From JBGSMF01 sp964651475 (lineage in GTDB: Bacteria > Chloroflexota > Anaerolineae > Fen-1058), in assembly GCA_964651475.1 (NCBI GenBank), contig CAZYXV010000035.1, positions 1 to 38,729 on the forward strand: a stretch of DNA of 38,729 nt, given 5' to 3'. Within the stretch, counting starts at the first letter, position 1; the number at the start of each line of letters is the position of its first letter. The notes below the pieces were generated by a model. It was not told the origin of the DNA, did not search any database, and saw only the letters and a program-made list of their open reading frames with translations. The position numbers were made by a program, and so were the translations under genes. Of this stretch, positions 9,062 to 16,977 are shown piece by piece.

Positions 9062-9153
9062 GTATCTTCTCAATAATCCGGGGTAGTGGCAGGGCTTGCC
9101 CCTGCCCTCATATGGGCGACCGCAAGAGTCGCCCATACATTTTGAGATGATAC
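9062..9153. mobile_element. 92-bp MITE (family B), copy 1, with 8-bp target duplication
   Basis: A 92-bp element with terminal inverted repeats GTATCTTCTCAA / GTATCATCTCAA (11 of 12 match) and two internal hairpins (GGCAGGGCTTGCCCCTGCC and GGGCGACC...GGTCGCCC-like). It is flanked on both sides by a perfect direct repeat CCGCAGTA (9054-9061 and 9154-9161), the expected target duplication. It differs from the copy at 33515-33606 at one base. It encodes nothing and must be moved in trans. Confidence 0.88.
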
Positions 9154-9627
9154 CCGCAGTATTTGTGGGCAGCGTGCCAGGCTGTTGGCCGGGAGAGATT
9201 GCGGCTTGTTTGCAGATTAGGCCTGCGCCTCCATGTCCAGTAACATCACTCCAGCCTGTGATAAGCAGATAGAGTGCTTCGTCGGCCTGTGACCTCCTCG
9301 CGACCCACAGGACGGTGGCAGCCGTGACGGCTGTTGGATTTGAGGGCACTCTCCCACAGGCGCTGGCGTGCCCCTGGATCTTGGTTGTTAGCATTACTAT
9401 ACTTCCAAAGCATGCGCACGTCAACATCAAAGCGATGCCGCTTTTTGTGCAACACCTCCCTCCTCTTGCATTGTCTACGCACCTCCTGTATTCTGTGGTA
9501 TCATATCACCATCAGTGAAATGTGGCATTGATACTTGCCTGCGAGTAACCTGGTTCGTCCAGGCCGCGCAGATTGAATGTTGGCTGTGGCAGGTAGGCAA
9601 GCAGATGACATACGAGGTAGGAGCATT
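9154..9627. other. Intergenic stretch upstream of the molybdenum hydroxylase
   Basis: No convincing gene is seen in these roughly 470 bases on either strand; the open frames lack recognisable motifs. The stretch contains the likely promoter of the downstream plus-strand gene (9496-9504). It may hold degraded coding sequence, but nothing is identifiable. Confidence 0.5.
9496..9504 (+). promoter_or_regulatory. Extended -10 element (TGGTATCAT)
   Basis: TGGTATCAT has the TG-N-TATNAT form of an extended -10. It sits 124 bp before the ATG of the molybdenum hydroxylase. No good -35 lies at 17 bp. The same motif stands before other genes in this window. Confidence 0.4.
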
Positions 9628-12612
9628 ATGCAATTATCACTCACAATCAATGGCCAAACCAAGACGTTTGAAATTGCAGCCCAAGATCGCCTGCTGGACG
9701 TGCTGCGCCGCGAGGGTTACTTTGGCGTCAAGCACGGCTGCGAAGACGGCACGTGCGGCGCGTGCGCTGTGCTGATTGATGGCCAGGTCATCAACTCGTG
9801 CGTCACGTTGGCGGCGCAGGTTGAGGGCAAGCACATTACGACGATTGAAGGTTTAGGGCAGCATCCCGAGCAGGGCTGGAAGCGGACGCTCGGCCTGCAC
9901 GCGCTGCAACAGGCTTTTATCGAAAGCGGCGCGATCCAGTGCGGCTATTGCACCCCGGCGCAAATCCTGGCCGCCAAAGCACTGTTAGACAAAAACCCGC
10001 ACCCGACCGAGGAGCAGGTGCGCGAGGCGCTGAGCGGGGTGCTGTGCCGCTGCACGGGTTACGTCAAGCCGGTCGAAGCGGTGATGCGGATTGCGGAGGT
10101 CGGAGCTCGGATGCCGGAGGTCGGAGGTCAGAAGTCGGAGTGGCCGCCTGAATCTACGCCAGGGATAGAATACGCCGCACACGATGCGCCATACGCCCCG
10201 GCTGTTCGGACCCAAACGACAACCGTGCCCCAGGTGATCGTTGCACCGCAGACCGAGTCGCCGTTGCGCACCGTCGGCAAGTCGGAGCCGAAGGTAGACG
10301 CGGTGAAACTGGCGCAGGGCAAGCCGGCTTTTGCGGACGATTTTGAAATGCGTGGGATGCTGTATGGCAAGATCCTGCACAGTCCTGTGGCGCACGCGCG
10401 CATCAAGCGCATTGACGCGAGCAAAGCGCGTGCGCTTCCAGGCGTGGCCGCCGTGCTGACCTGGCAAGATATTCCGCGCGTGGCCTATTCCACTGCCGGA
10501 CAATCCGATCCCATCCCCGGCCCGCTGGATACTTTTAGCCTGGATAACAAGGTGCGCTTTGTGGGTGATCGTGTGGCCCTGGTCGCCGCCGAGAGCGAAG
10601 AGCTTGCCCGGCGCGCACTAGAGTTGATCGAGGTTGAATACGAGGAATTGCTGGCCATTCTCGATCCGCGCCAGGCGCTCGACAATCCGACCATCATCCA
10701 CGACGAGCCGGAATACGTCAACTTTGCCGACAGCGACGCCAAACGCAACCTGGCGGCGGAAATTCGCATTGACATTGGCGACGTGGAAGCGGGATTTGCG
10801 CGGGCCGATCTTGTTTTTGAAGACGAGTACACCGTCCAAAAAGTGCAGCAGGCGCACATCGAGCCGCACGTGTGCATCACGTATTGGGACGAAGACGACC
10901 GGCTGGTGATTCGCACGAGCACGCAGGTGCCGTTCCACGCGCGGCGCATCCTGGCCCCCGTGCTGGGACTGCCGCCCAAGCGTATCCGCGTCATCAAGCC
11001 GAGGATTGGCGGCGGCTTTGGCGGCAAGCAAGAGGTGCTCGTCGAAGACGCCTGCGCTCACCTGACCATAGCCACTGGACGCCCGGTGCGCATGGAGTAT
11101 ACGCGCGAAGAAGAATTTACCGCCGCCCGCTCGCGCCACCCGATGGTGATCAAGATGAAAACGGGCGTCACGCGCGATGGAATCATCACCGCCAACGAGA
11201 TGCGCGTGATTTCCGACACGGGCGCGTATGGGTGCCACGCGCTGACGGTGACGGGCAACACCGGCCACAAGAGCATGGCGCTCTACCCGGCTTATGGTAA
11301 AGAGGGCAAAGAAAACCACATCCGCTTTTACGCCGACATTGTGTATACCAACACGCCGCCCAGCGGAGCGTTTCGCGGCTATGGCGTGCCGCAGGGCTAT
11401 TTCCCGCTCGATACACATCTTGAGCACATTGCGTGTGAGTTGGGGTTGGACCCGCTCGAGTTTCGACTCAAGAACGCGCTGCAAGCTGGCGAGGAACACC
11501 CCTTCAGCCGCGCGTGGAGCGAGGGCCGCGAACCGCGCCCGGAAAAGATCGAGACGTGCGCTTTGGCTCAGTGCGCCGCGCAAGGCGCTGCCGCCATTGG
11601 CTGGGATCGCCGTTCCAATTCAACCTCCAACCTCCGACGCCCCAGCTCCGGCAAACCCTGGCTGCATAAAGGGCTGGGCTGCGCGCTGGTGATGCAAGGC
11701 ACGGCCATTCCGTACCTGGATATGGGCGCGGCTTCAATCAAGATGAATGACGATGGCTCGTTCAACCTCCTCGTCGGCGCAACCGACCTGGGCACTGGTT
11801 CGGATACAGTGTTGGCGCAAATGGCGGCCGAGGTGTTGGGCTGCGCGGTGGATGACATCATCGTATATTCGTCTGACACCGATTTCACGCCGTTCGACAA
11901 GGGGGCGTATGCCTCCAGCACCACCTACATCTCCGGCGCGGCGGTGGTGAAGGCGGCGCAGCAGGCGGCGGAGCAAATCAAGCAGGTGGCGGTGGAGATG
12001 CTCAAAGATCAGCGATTGGGCGCAGAAAGTATTACGCTGAAGGACAGGCGGGCGTGGGGGCCGGACGGACGCAGTGTGACGCTGGAAGAGATTGCATTAG
12101 AAAGTTTGCATCACGCCAACCAGCAGCAGATCATGGGCATTGGCTCGTTCTACTCGCCGCTCAGCCCGCCGCCCTTTGGCGCGCAGTTCGCCGAGGTCAC
12201 GGTAGATACCGAGACGGGGCAGGTCACGGTAGACAAGCTGGTGATGGCGCTCGACTGCGGGCGCATTGTCAACCCCCTCGCCGCCAGCGGGCAGATTGAG
12301 GGCGGCATGACCCAGGCGCTAGGCTACGCCGTGTGCGAAGATATGCCGTACGATGACGAGGGACGCTCGTTGGTCAAGACTTTTGACGAATACCGCATCT
12401 TTCGCGCTGACGAAATGCCGCACCTGGAGGTCATTTTTGTCGAGACTATTGAGCCTTCGCACCCGTTCGGCGTCAAGGCCGTGGCGGAAATTCCCATGGA
12501 CGGTGTGGCCCCCGCCGTGGCCAACGCCGTGTACGACGCCGTGGGCGCGCGCGTCAAGAGCCTGCCGCTGTTGCCGGAAAAGGTGTGGCGGGCGATGCGG
12601 CCGGCTTTCTGA
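9628..12612 (+). CDS. Fused [2Fe-2S] / molybdopterin-binding xanthine dehydrogenase-family protein
   Basis: 994 residues. An N-terminal plant-type ferredoxin domain binds one [2Fe-2S] cluster (C38, C43, C46, C58). The following helical domain binds the second (C105, C108, C140, C142, in CGYC and CRCTGY). A low-complexity linker near residues 160-205 joins a molybdopterin-binding subunit of the xanthine dehydrogenase/aldehyde oxidase family. That part shows the small a/b hammerhead (KILHSPVAHARIKRID), GGGFGGKQ, GAFRGYGVPQG and the C-terminal GVKAVAEIPMDGVAP with the catalytic Glu. No FAD subunit is present here, so the electron acceptor is open. Related fusions include purine and aldehyde oxidoreductases; the substrate cannot be told. 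The ATG at 9628 was chosen over 9577 because AGGTAGGAG lies just upstream. No Mo-cofactor gene is nearby. Confidence 0.88.
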   Translation: MQLSLTINGQTKTFEIAAQDRLLDVLRREGYFGVKHGCEDGTCGACAVLIDGQVINSCVTLAAQVEGKHITTIEGLGQHPEQGWKRTLGLHALQQAFIESGAIQCGYCTPAQILAAKALLDKNPHPTEEQVREALSGVLCRCTGYVKPVEAVMRIAEVGARMPEVGGQKSEWPPESTPGIEYAAHDAPYAPAVRTQTTTVPQVIVAPQTESPLRTVGKSEPKVDAVKLAQGKPAFADDFEMRGMLYGKILHSPVAHARIKRIDASKARALPGVAAVLTWQDIPRVAYSTAGQSDPIPGPLDTFSLDNKVRFVGDRVALVAAESEELARRALELIEVEYEELLAILDPRQALDNPTIIHDEPEYVNFADSDAKRNLAAEIRIDIGDVEAGFARADLVFEDEYTVQKVQQAHIEPHVCITYWDEDDRLVIRTSTQVPFHARRILAPVLGLPPKRIRVIKPRIGGGFGGKQEVLVEDACAHLTIATGRPVRMEYTREEEFTAARSRHPMVIKMKTGVTRDGIITANEMRVISDTGAYGCHALTVTGNTGHKSMALYPAYGKEGKENHIRFYADIVYTNTPPSGAFRGYGVPQGYFPLDTHLEHIACELGLDPLEFRLKNALQAGEEHPFSRAWSEGREPRPEKIETCALAQCAAQGAAAIGWDRRSNSTSNLRRPSSGKPWLHKGLGCALVMQGTAIPYLDMGAASIKMNDDGSFNLLVGATDLGTGSDTVLAQMAAEVLGCAVDDIIVYSSDTDFTPFDKGAYASSTTYISGAAVVKAAQQAAEQIKQVAVEMLKDQRLGAESITLKDRRAWGPDGRSVTLEEIALESLHHANQQQIMGIGSFYSPLSPPPFGAQFAEVTVDTETGQVTVDKLVMALDCGRIVNPLAASGQIEGGMTQALGYAVCEDMPYDDEGRSLVKTFDEYRIFRADEMPHLEVIFVETIEPSHPFGVKAVAEIPMDGVAPAVANAVYDAVGARVKSLPLLPEKVWRAMRPAF

Positions 12613-12617
12613 TCAAC

Positions 12618-12712
12618 TAGGAGCTTGTCGGAGAGCCGCTCCACGCGCCGTCCCCGGCGCGTGCGGGCCGCCGAGGACGGCGGCCTGAGTGAGGTTCTCC
12701 GACAGGCTGCTA
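12618..12712. mobile_element. TIR-bounded hairpin element (family C), copy 1
   Basis: The ends TAGGAGCTTGTCGGAGA and TCTCCGACAGGCTGCTA form an imperfect inverted repeat. Inside are two strong hairpins, ACGCGCC/GGCGCGT and GGCCGCC/GGCGGCC. It fills the gap between two convergent genes, starting 6 bp after the TGA of the hydroxylase. The CTA at its right end is, on the minus strand, the TAG stop of the sugar kinase. It may serve as a bidirectional terminator. A copy with the same ends but a different interior lies at 37611-37696. Confidence 0.65.
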
Positions 12713-13657
12713 GAGCGCATCAATAGCGGCGTACACTGTTTGCCGGTCAATGGTATCTGGCAGCGGCCCGACGGTCGCCAGCTTGCGCTCGACGATTTCG
12801 CGCGCGAAAAGCGCGCAGCGATTGAGGGGATGCCCGTCGAGCAGCGCGACCAAAAAGCCGGCCCAGAAGGAATCGCCCGCGCCAGTGGCATCCACTGCCT
12901 CGACCGGTCGGGCGGGGATGTGGGTGAGTGTTCCGCTTTCAGAAAGAAGGATACCTTGGGCGCCCATGGTGAGCACGACAATCTCGGGCCCCATCTCGTG
13001 GAACAGGCCGATGTATTCTTGCGGCGTCTTGCCGTCGCCGAAAATGCGCCGGGCGTCGTCGAGCGACGGCTTGGTGATGGCGGCGTATCCCAGCATCTTG
13101 CGCAAAACCTCTTGGGCTTCTTTGTAATCCGGCCAGATGTGCGGGCTATAGTTGGGATCCAGCGAGATGAGCTTGCCGTGCTCGCGCGCCACTCGAAAGG
13201 CGTGCTCTATCGCCGAGCGGCACGGCTGGCGCGATAGAGCAAACGTCGAGGCGTGCACTATCCTGGCGCGTTTGATCGCTTCCTCGTTTACGTCTTTAGG
13301 CTCCAGTTGATAATCGCCGTTGCGAAAGGCTTCAAAATCCGGCGTGCGCCTGGTGCGAGAAACAAATATCACGCTTGTGTGAACCAGGTGATCCATCACC
13401 AAGTAATCAGTGATCACACCCGACCGTCGCAGTTCCATTTTGAGAAACTGGCCAAACGCGCCAATGCCGGTCTTGGCTGCGATGGCAGCCCGGCCGCCCA
13501 ACTTGGCCACGTACACTGCAATGTTTGCCGGCGAGCCGCCCTGATATTTGCGGAACGTGTAAGCATCACGCAGCGAGTCGGACTCTTCCACCGAGATAAA
13601 ATCAATCACTACCTCGCCGAGTGCGAGCAAGTCCAGGTCGCCTTCAGGTATCCTCAC
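12710..13657 (-). CDS. PfkB-family carbohydrate kinase (fructokinase-like)
   Basis: 315 residues, the usual length for a ribokinase/PfkB sugar kinase. The N-terminal PfkB signature is visible as GGSPANIAVYVAKLGG near residue 40. The C-terminal signature AVDATGAGDSFWAGFLVAL near residue 250 includes the catalytic Asp and the anion hole GAGD. It would phosphorylate a free sugar with ATP in the cytoplasm. Fructose is suggested only by the neighbouring sucrose-type glycosyltransferase; ketodeoxygluconate or another sugar is possible. The GTG start at 13657 overlaps the TGA of the upstream gene by four bases (GTGA), so translation is probably coupled. It is the last gene of the sugar operon, and its stop is formed by the end of a hairpin element. 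Confidence 0.85.
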   Translation of the reverse strand: MRIPEGDLDLLALGEVVIDFISVEESDSLRDAYTFRKYQGGSPANIAVYVAKLGGRAAIAAKTGIGAFGQFLKMELRRSGVITDYLVMDHLVHTSVIFVSRTRRTPDFEAFRNGDYQLEPKDVNEEAIKRARIVHASTFALSRQPCRSAIEHAFRVAREHGKLISLDPNYSPHIWPDYKEAQEVLRKMLGYAAITKPSLDDARRIFGDGKTPQEYIGLFHEMGPEIVVLTMGAQGILLSESGTLTHIPARPVEAVDATGAGDSFWAGFLVALLDGHPLNRCALFAREIVERKLATVGPLPDTIDRQTVYAAIDAL

Positions 13658-15159
13658 TCGTTCTGTCCTTCCTCAAAGTACAACTGTGCCAGCTCGTCAG
13701 CCAAAATATCAGTCTCCGGTCGAGGGTCCTGGAAATAAGGGTGAACGGGCAGCAACTTGGGCCACGTGGGCGCGCCCAAGACGCGCTCAATCTGAGCCAG
13801 ATACCCCTGAGCAGTGCGTTCCCACGTGTAGCGATCCAACACGCGCTGCCGCCCGCGCCGCGCAAGCTCTTGCCAGGCATCGGCGTCGCACACCACTCGC
13901 TCCAGGCCGCGCGCGATATCGGCCTCGTCTGCCGGATCAACCAGCACGCCATATTCGCCGTCATCATCCCGCATACTTTCGCTGGGGCCGCCGTTTTGCG
14001 TCACGACGACGGGCAGCCCCGCCGCTGCCGCTTCGAGGGGCGCCAGGCCAAACGGTTCGTAATGCGCCGTCAGCGCGAACGATGAGCCGGGCCGCCCGGC
14101 AAGAAGGCGATACGCCGCCGCCAGCGCGGCCTGCCCCTGCAAGCCAAACGCGCTGATTTTGCCCCACAGATTATTGGCTTCCACTACCTGGCGAATTTGC
14201 GTCAGCACCTCACGCTCTGAAGGCCCTGCGCCGCTATCTTGACGCAGCGGGTTATCCAACGCGCCTGTGACGAATACCAGATTGGCTCGCTCTTGCAAAA
14301 CCTGGCTGCGCGCAAAAGCCATGACCAGGCCCAGGTGGTTCTTTTTGGCGTCAAGGCGGCTAGAAGCGATGATGGCTGGCAAAGCCTGGCGCTCTGGCCC
14401 AACGTCGCGCGCCAGGCGCGCCAGGACGCGCTGCCGCGTGACCTCTTCGTTTTCCGCTCGCGCGTCAATGCCAAAGATAGAAAGATTCACGCCCGGTGGA
14501 ATCACCGCAAAGCGCGCGTCGTCGTGCGCGTCCACAGCGCCGCGATATGCGCGATGGCTGTATTGTTCAAAACGTTCTTGTTGCGTGCTGGTGATATTGA
14601 CCGCCGAGCGATTCATGCTCAAGCGTTCAGCCATAATCCGGCGTCCAAACAAATAACGCTCGTTCACCTCCGCCAAATTACTGCGCCCGACGCGCAACTT
14701 GTCCATCTTTTGAGCGCCCAGCGAGTGAGCCGTGAACGTGAACGGCGCGCCGGTCTCGGCTTCAATCAGGACACCGCACAAGCCGCCGTCGCCGTAATGC
14801 GCCGTAAAGGCGGCCGGCAGGCCACCCTCAGCCTGATAAAACTTGAGAGCATTCGGGACCCAATCCCGAACCAGGTGAGGCCACAACAGTTCTTTGCGCA
14901 GAAACTCTGGGGGGCCGGCCGGCAGGCGCACGATGCGGACATTGGGCGCACCCGGATAAGCGTCGAACGGCGCGGCAAACTCGGGCCAGGCCGGGTCAAC
15001 GATGTGGCGCGTCAGAATATCTATCTTGTGTCCCAACGCGGCCATGGCCAGGGCAACTTGCTTGACATACACCAGCTGCCCCCCAAAATCGGGATGCTCG
15101 GTCCAATAGCTATCGCGCGGATCAAAGTTGCCCTGCGGATTCAAAAACCCAATGTGCAC
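13654..15159 (-). CDS. Sucrose-phosphate-synthase-like GT4 glycosyltransferase
   Basis: 501 residues from the GTG at 15159. The N-terminus HIGFLNPQGNFD followed by HPDFGGQLVYVKQVALAM is typical of sucrose-phosphate synthase and mannosylfructose-phosphate synthase. Further family signs are FTAHSLGAQK, the donor-site stretch SRLDAKKNHLGLV, and the retaining GT4 motif EPFGLAPLE (E-x7-E). The family moves glucose or mannose from an NDP-sugar onto a fructose phosphate. The donor, acceptor and running direction here are inference. A GTG at 15228 would overlap the upstream stop (GTGA) but adds 23 residues that do not look like the family and has no ribosome site. The GTG at 15159 has AAAGAG upstream and matches the usual N-terminus. 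Confidence 0.82.
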   Translation of the reverse strand: MHIGFLNPQGNFDPRDSYWTEHPDFGGQLVYVKQVALAMAALGHKIDILTRHIVDPAWPEFAAPFDAYPGAPNVRIVRLPAGPPEFLRKELLWPHLVRDWVPNALKFYQAEGGLPAAFTAHYGDGGLCGVLIEAETGAPFTFTAHSLGAQKMDKLRVGRSNLAEVNERYLFGRRIMAERLSMNRSAVNITSTQQERFEQYSHRAYRGAVDAHDDARFAVIPPGVNLSIFGIDARAENEEVTRQRVLARLARDVGPERQALPAIIASSRLDAKKNHLGLVMAFARSQVLQERANLVFVTGALDNPLRQDSGAGPSEREVLTQIRQVVEANNLWGKISAFGLQGQAALAAAYRLLAGRPGSSFALTAHYEPFGLAPLEAAAAGLPVVVTQNGGPSESMRDDDGEYGVLVDPADEADIARGLERVVCDADAWQELARRGRQRVLDRYTWERTAQGYLAQIERVLGAPTWPKLLPVHPYFQDPRPETDILADELAQLYFEEGQNE

Positions 15160-15224
15160 AAGGTTACTCTTTCTACATTCAAAACTACCCGGCAACACGC
15201 TCGAACCGGGTCGGATCAACGCCC

Positions 15225-16460
15225 TCACACAAGTTGCTTGAACAAGCGCAAATAATCTGCCAGGTGGCGCGTGGACAAGAAATGCTGGCGCACGTGTTCG
15301 CGCGCGGCCTGCCCCATCCTTTTGGCTTGCGCCGGATTTTGCAGCAAGTCAAGCATCTTGTCCGCACACGTTTGAGCATCTTGCACCAAAAATCCCGTCT
15401 CGCCTTCAATGACCTGCAATGGAATGCCGCCCACACTCCCACCGATCACAGGCTTGCCTTTCCACATGGCCTCGGTCACGACAAGCCCAAAGCCTTCGCG
15501 CGTTGATTTTTGAATGACGACGTCGGCTGCCGTCTGGAAAGCATTCACCTCGCGATTGCCCACGCCGTGAAAGTTGTGCAAAATGCGAATGTCGTAATCT
15601 TGGCCCGCGTGGCGGACCGTTCTATCGTAATAGTCCCAGCCCTCCGGATCGTCCGAAGCCATTGAGCCGACCAGCGCCAGCTGCGCTTCGGGTACTTGCT
15701 TTTTGACCAAACGATAGGCGTCAATAACGCCCAGCGGATCCTTCCACGGATCGAAACGGCTGACCTGCACCATGAGCGGCCGCCCAACGTCAAAGCCATA
15801 CCGGGCGACAATCGCCTCGGCGGTCGCCAGGTCCATCGGCGTGTTCTTGGGTGAAAGCGGGTCAATCGTCGGCGCAATGAGCGCCAGGTGCTTGGGAGTC
15901 ACGCCCGGCCCAACGTATTCCTTGAGTGTGAATATGGCCGCCGGATACTCGCCAATGTACGGAGCGTAAAAATCCCAGAAATGGGGATTCGGCTGCGAGG
16001 TGTCAATGTGGCAGCGCCACACCCAGTTGCGAACACTGGCTCGATTATTATAGTGCAGCAAGCCGGCGGGCTGTGGATCGTGAACGACGACCACGTCGTA
16101 CTCGCCTTCAAAGCGTTCGGCATTGGCCCGGTTGTAGCGCCGCCAGATTTCTTTCATCTCCTCAGTGAATGGAATATCCATGCCTTGCAACCCATTGTGG
16201 CACGCCTTGGTCACGTTGAAAAATTCGTCGGCGCCCTCAATCACCTGCCACTGCGCCTCCAATCCCACGTCGCGCATCAAGGGAACGAGCGTCTGCAAGA
16301 TTTCGGCCACGCCGCCGCCAAAAGCGGTGGCATTGATGTGAACGACGCGCAGACCTCGCAAGGGTTCGGCCAGCGCGCGAATTTCTTCAATGATGTGATC
16401 ACCAACGATGGGGCCATAGTCGGCCAGTTGCTTCCGTTCAAGATTAATCGTTTGTAACAC
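15225..16460 (-). CDS. treT: Trehalose synthase TreT-like GT4 glycosyltransferase
   Basis: 411 residues, the usual length of trehalose glycosyltransferring synthase. Recognisable stretches are HINATAFGGGVAEIL near residue 40, VVHDPQPAGLLH (substrate pocket) near 127, FDPWKDPLGVIDAY in the donor domain, and the GT4 motif EGFGLVVTE followed by GGSVGGIPLQV near 345-365. TreT reversibly makes trehalose from NDP-glucose and glucose. In archaea and thermophiles it is often coded beside sugar ABC transporters and is thought to degrade trehalose to NDP-glucose. Here it follows an Agl-type importer, which supports a catabolic role (inference). The GTG start has GGAG 9 nt upstream. The gene abuts the SPS-like gene. 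Confidence 0.85.
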   Translation of the reverse strand: MLQTINLERKQLADYGPIVGDHIIEEIRALAEPLRGLRVVHINATAFGGGVAEILQTLVPLMRDVGLEAQWQVIEGADEFFNVTKACHNGLQGMDIPFTEEMKEIWRRYNRANAERFEGEYDVVVVHDPQPAGLLHYNNRASVRNWVWRCHIDTSQPNPHFWDFYAPYIGEYPAAIFTLKEYVGPGVTPKHLALIAPTIDPLSPKNTPMDLATAEAIVARYGFDVGRPLMVQVSRFDPWKDPLGVIDAYRLVKKQVPEAQLALVGSMASDDPEGWDYYDRTVRHAGQDYDIRILHNFHGVGNREVNAFQTAADVVIQKSTREGFGLVVTEAMWKGKPVIGGSVGGIPLQVIEGETGFLVQDAQTCADKMLDLLQNPAQAKRMGQAAREHVRQHFLSTRHLADYLRLFKQLV

Positions 16461-16502
16461 AAGTATTTCTCCTATATCTCTGGACCATGATGGGCGATGA
16501 TT

Positions 16503-16976
16503 TCAATTCTTTCTCAGGCTCGGATAGCGCAGCAGCAGTTCCAGCGCAATGCCCGTCACAGCCCCGGCCACCGCGCCCACCAGGAGCGTGCCCATTAACT
16601 CGGTCAGACCGAGCGTCCAGCCCAGGGCGCTGACGAGGATCCACCACCCTGCCCGGTACATGTGCCGGCGAAGAACGAGCCATTGCGCCAGTCCAGTGAC
16701 ACTCCCGACGGTGGCCCCCGCCAAAAAGCTGGCTCCAGGCGGGACAGCGAACGCGACCAGCGCCCAGCCGGTCAGCCAACCTGCGATGGTGGCCGCAATC
16801 CACCAGCCGGCTCGCCGCATCTGCTGGCGCAATACGAGCCATTGTAATATGCCGGTCAAGGCCCCGGCGCCCAACTCGCTGAGCAGCACGCCGCCCACCG
16901 CCCACCCCAGAGTGCAGGCCATGATCCATTGCAGCCACAAACTCCAATCGAAAGAGGGATCGTTTCGATCAGACAA
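16503..16976 (-). CDS. Small multi-pass membrane protein with internal duplication, function unknown
   Basis: About 157 residues, almost wholly hydrophobic, with four to five predicted membrane spans and no recognised enzyme motif. Two related units of about 45 residues are visible: TGILQWLVLRQQMRRAGWWI and TGLAQWLVLRRHMYRAGWWI. The pattern QWLVLR..M.RAGWWI is seen in uncharacterised small membrane proteins of Chloroflexota and cyanobacteria. A TTG at 16976 begins one base after the stop of the permease and has AAGGG 5 nt upstream, so it was preferred. A longer reading from a TTG at 17015 would overlap the permease by 38 bp. Its place between permease and TreT suggests an accessory role in the sugar operon, but nothing proves it. 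Confidence 0.65.
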   Translation of the reverse strand: MSDRNDPSFDWSLWLQWIMACTLGWAVGGVLLSELGAGALTGILQWLVLRQQMRRAGWWIAATIAGWLTGWALVAFAVPPGASFLAGATVGSVTGLAQWLVLRRHMYRAGWWILVSALGWTLGLTELMGTLLVGAVAGAVTGIALELLLRYPSLRKN

Positions 16977-16977
16977 A

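Noticed and set aside
9020..9430. Minus-strand 136-codon open frame upstream of the surface protein
   Set aside because: It runs through the 92-bp mobile element and its flanks, has no ribosome site and shows no motif; a chance frame is more likely.
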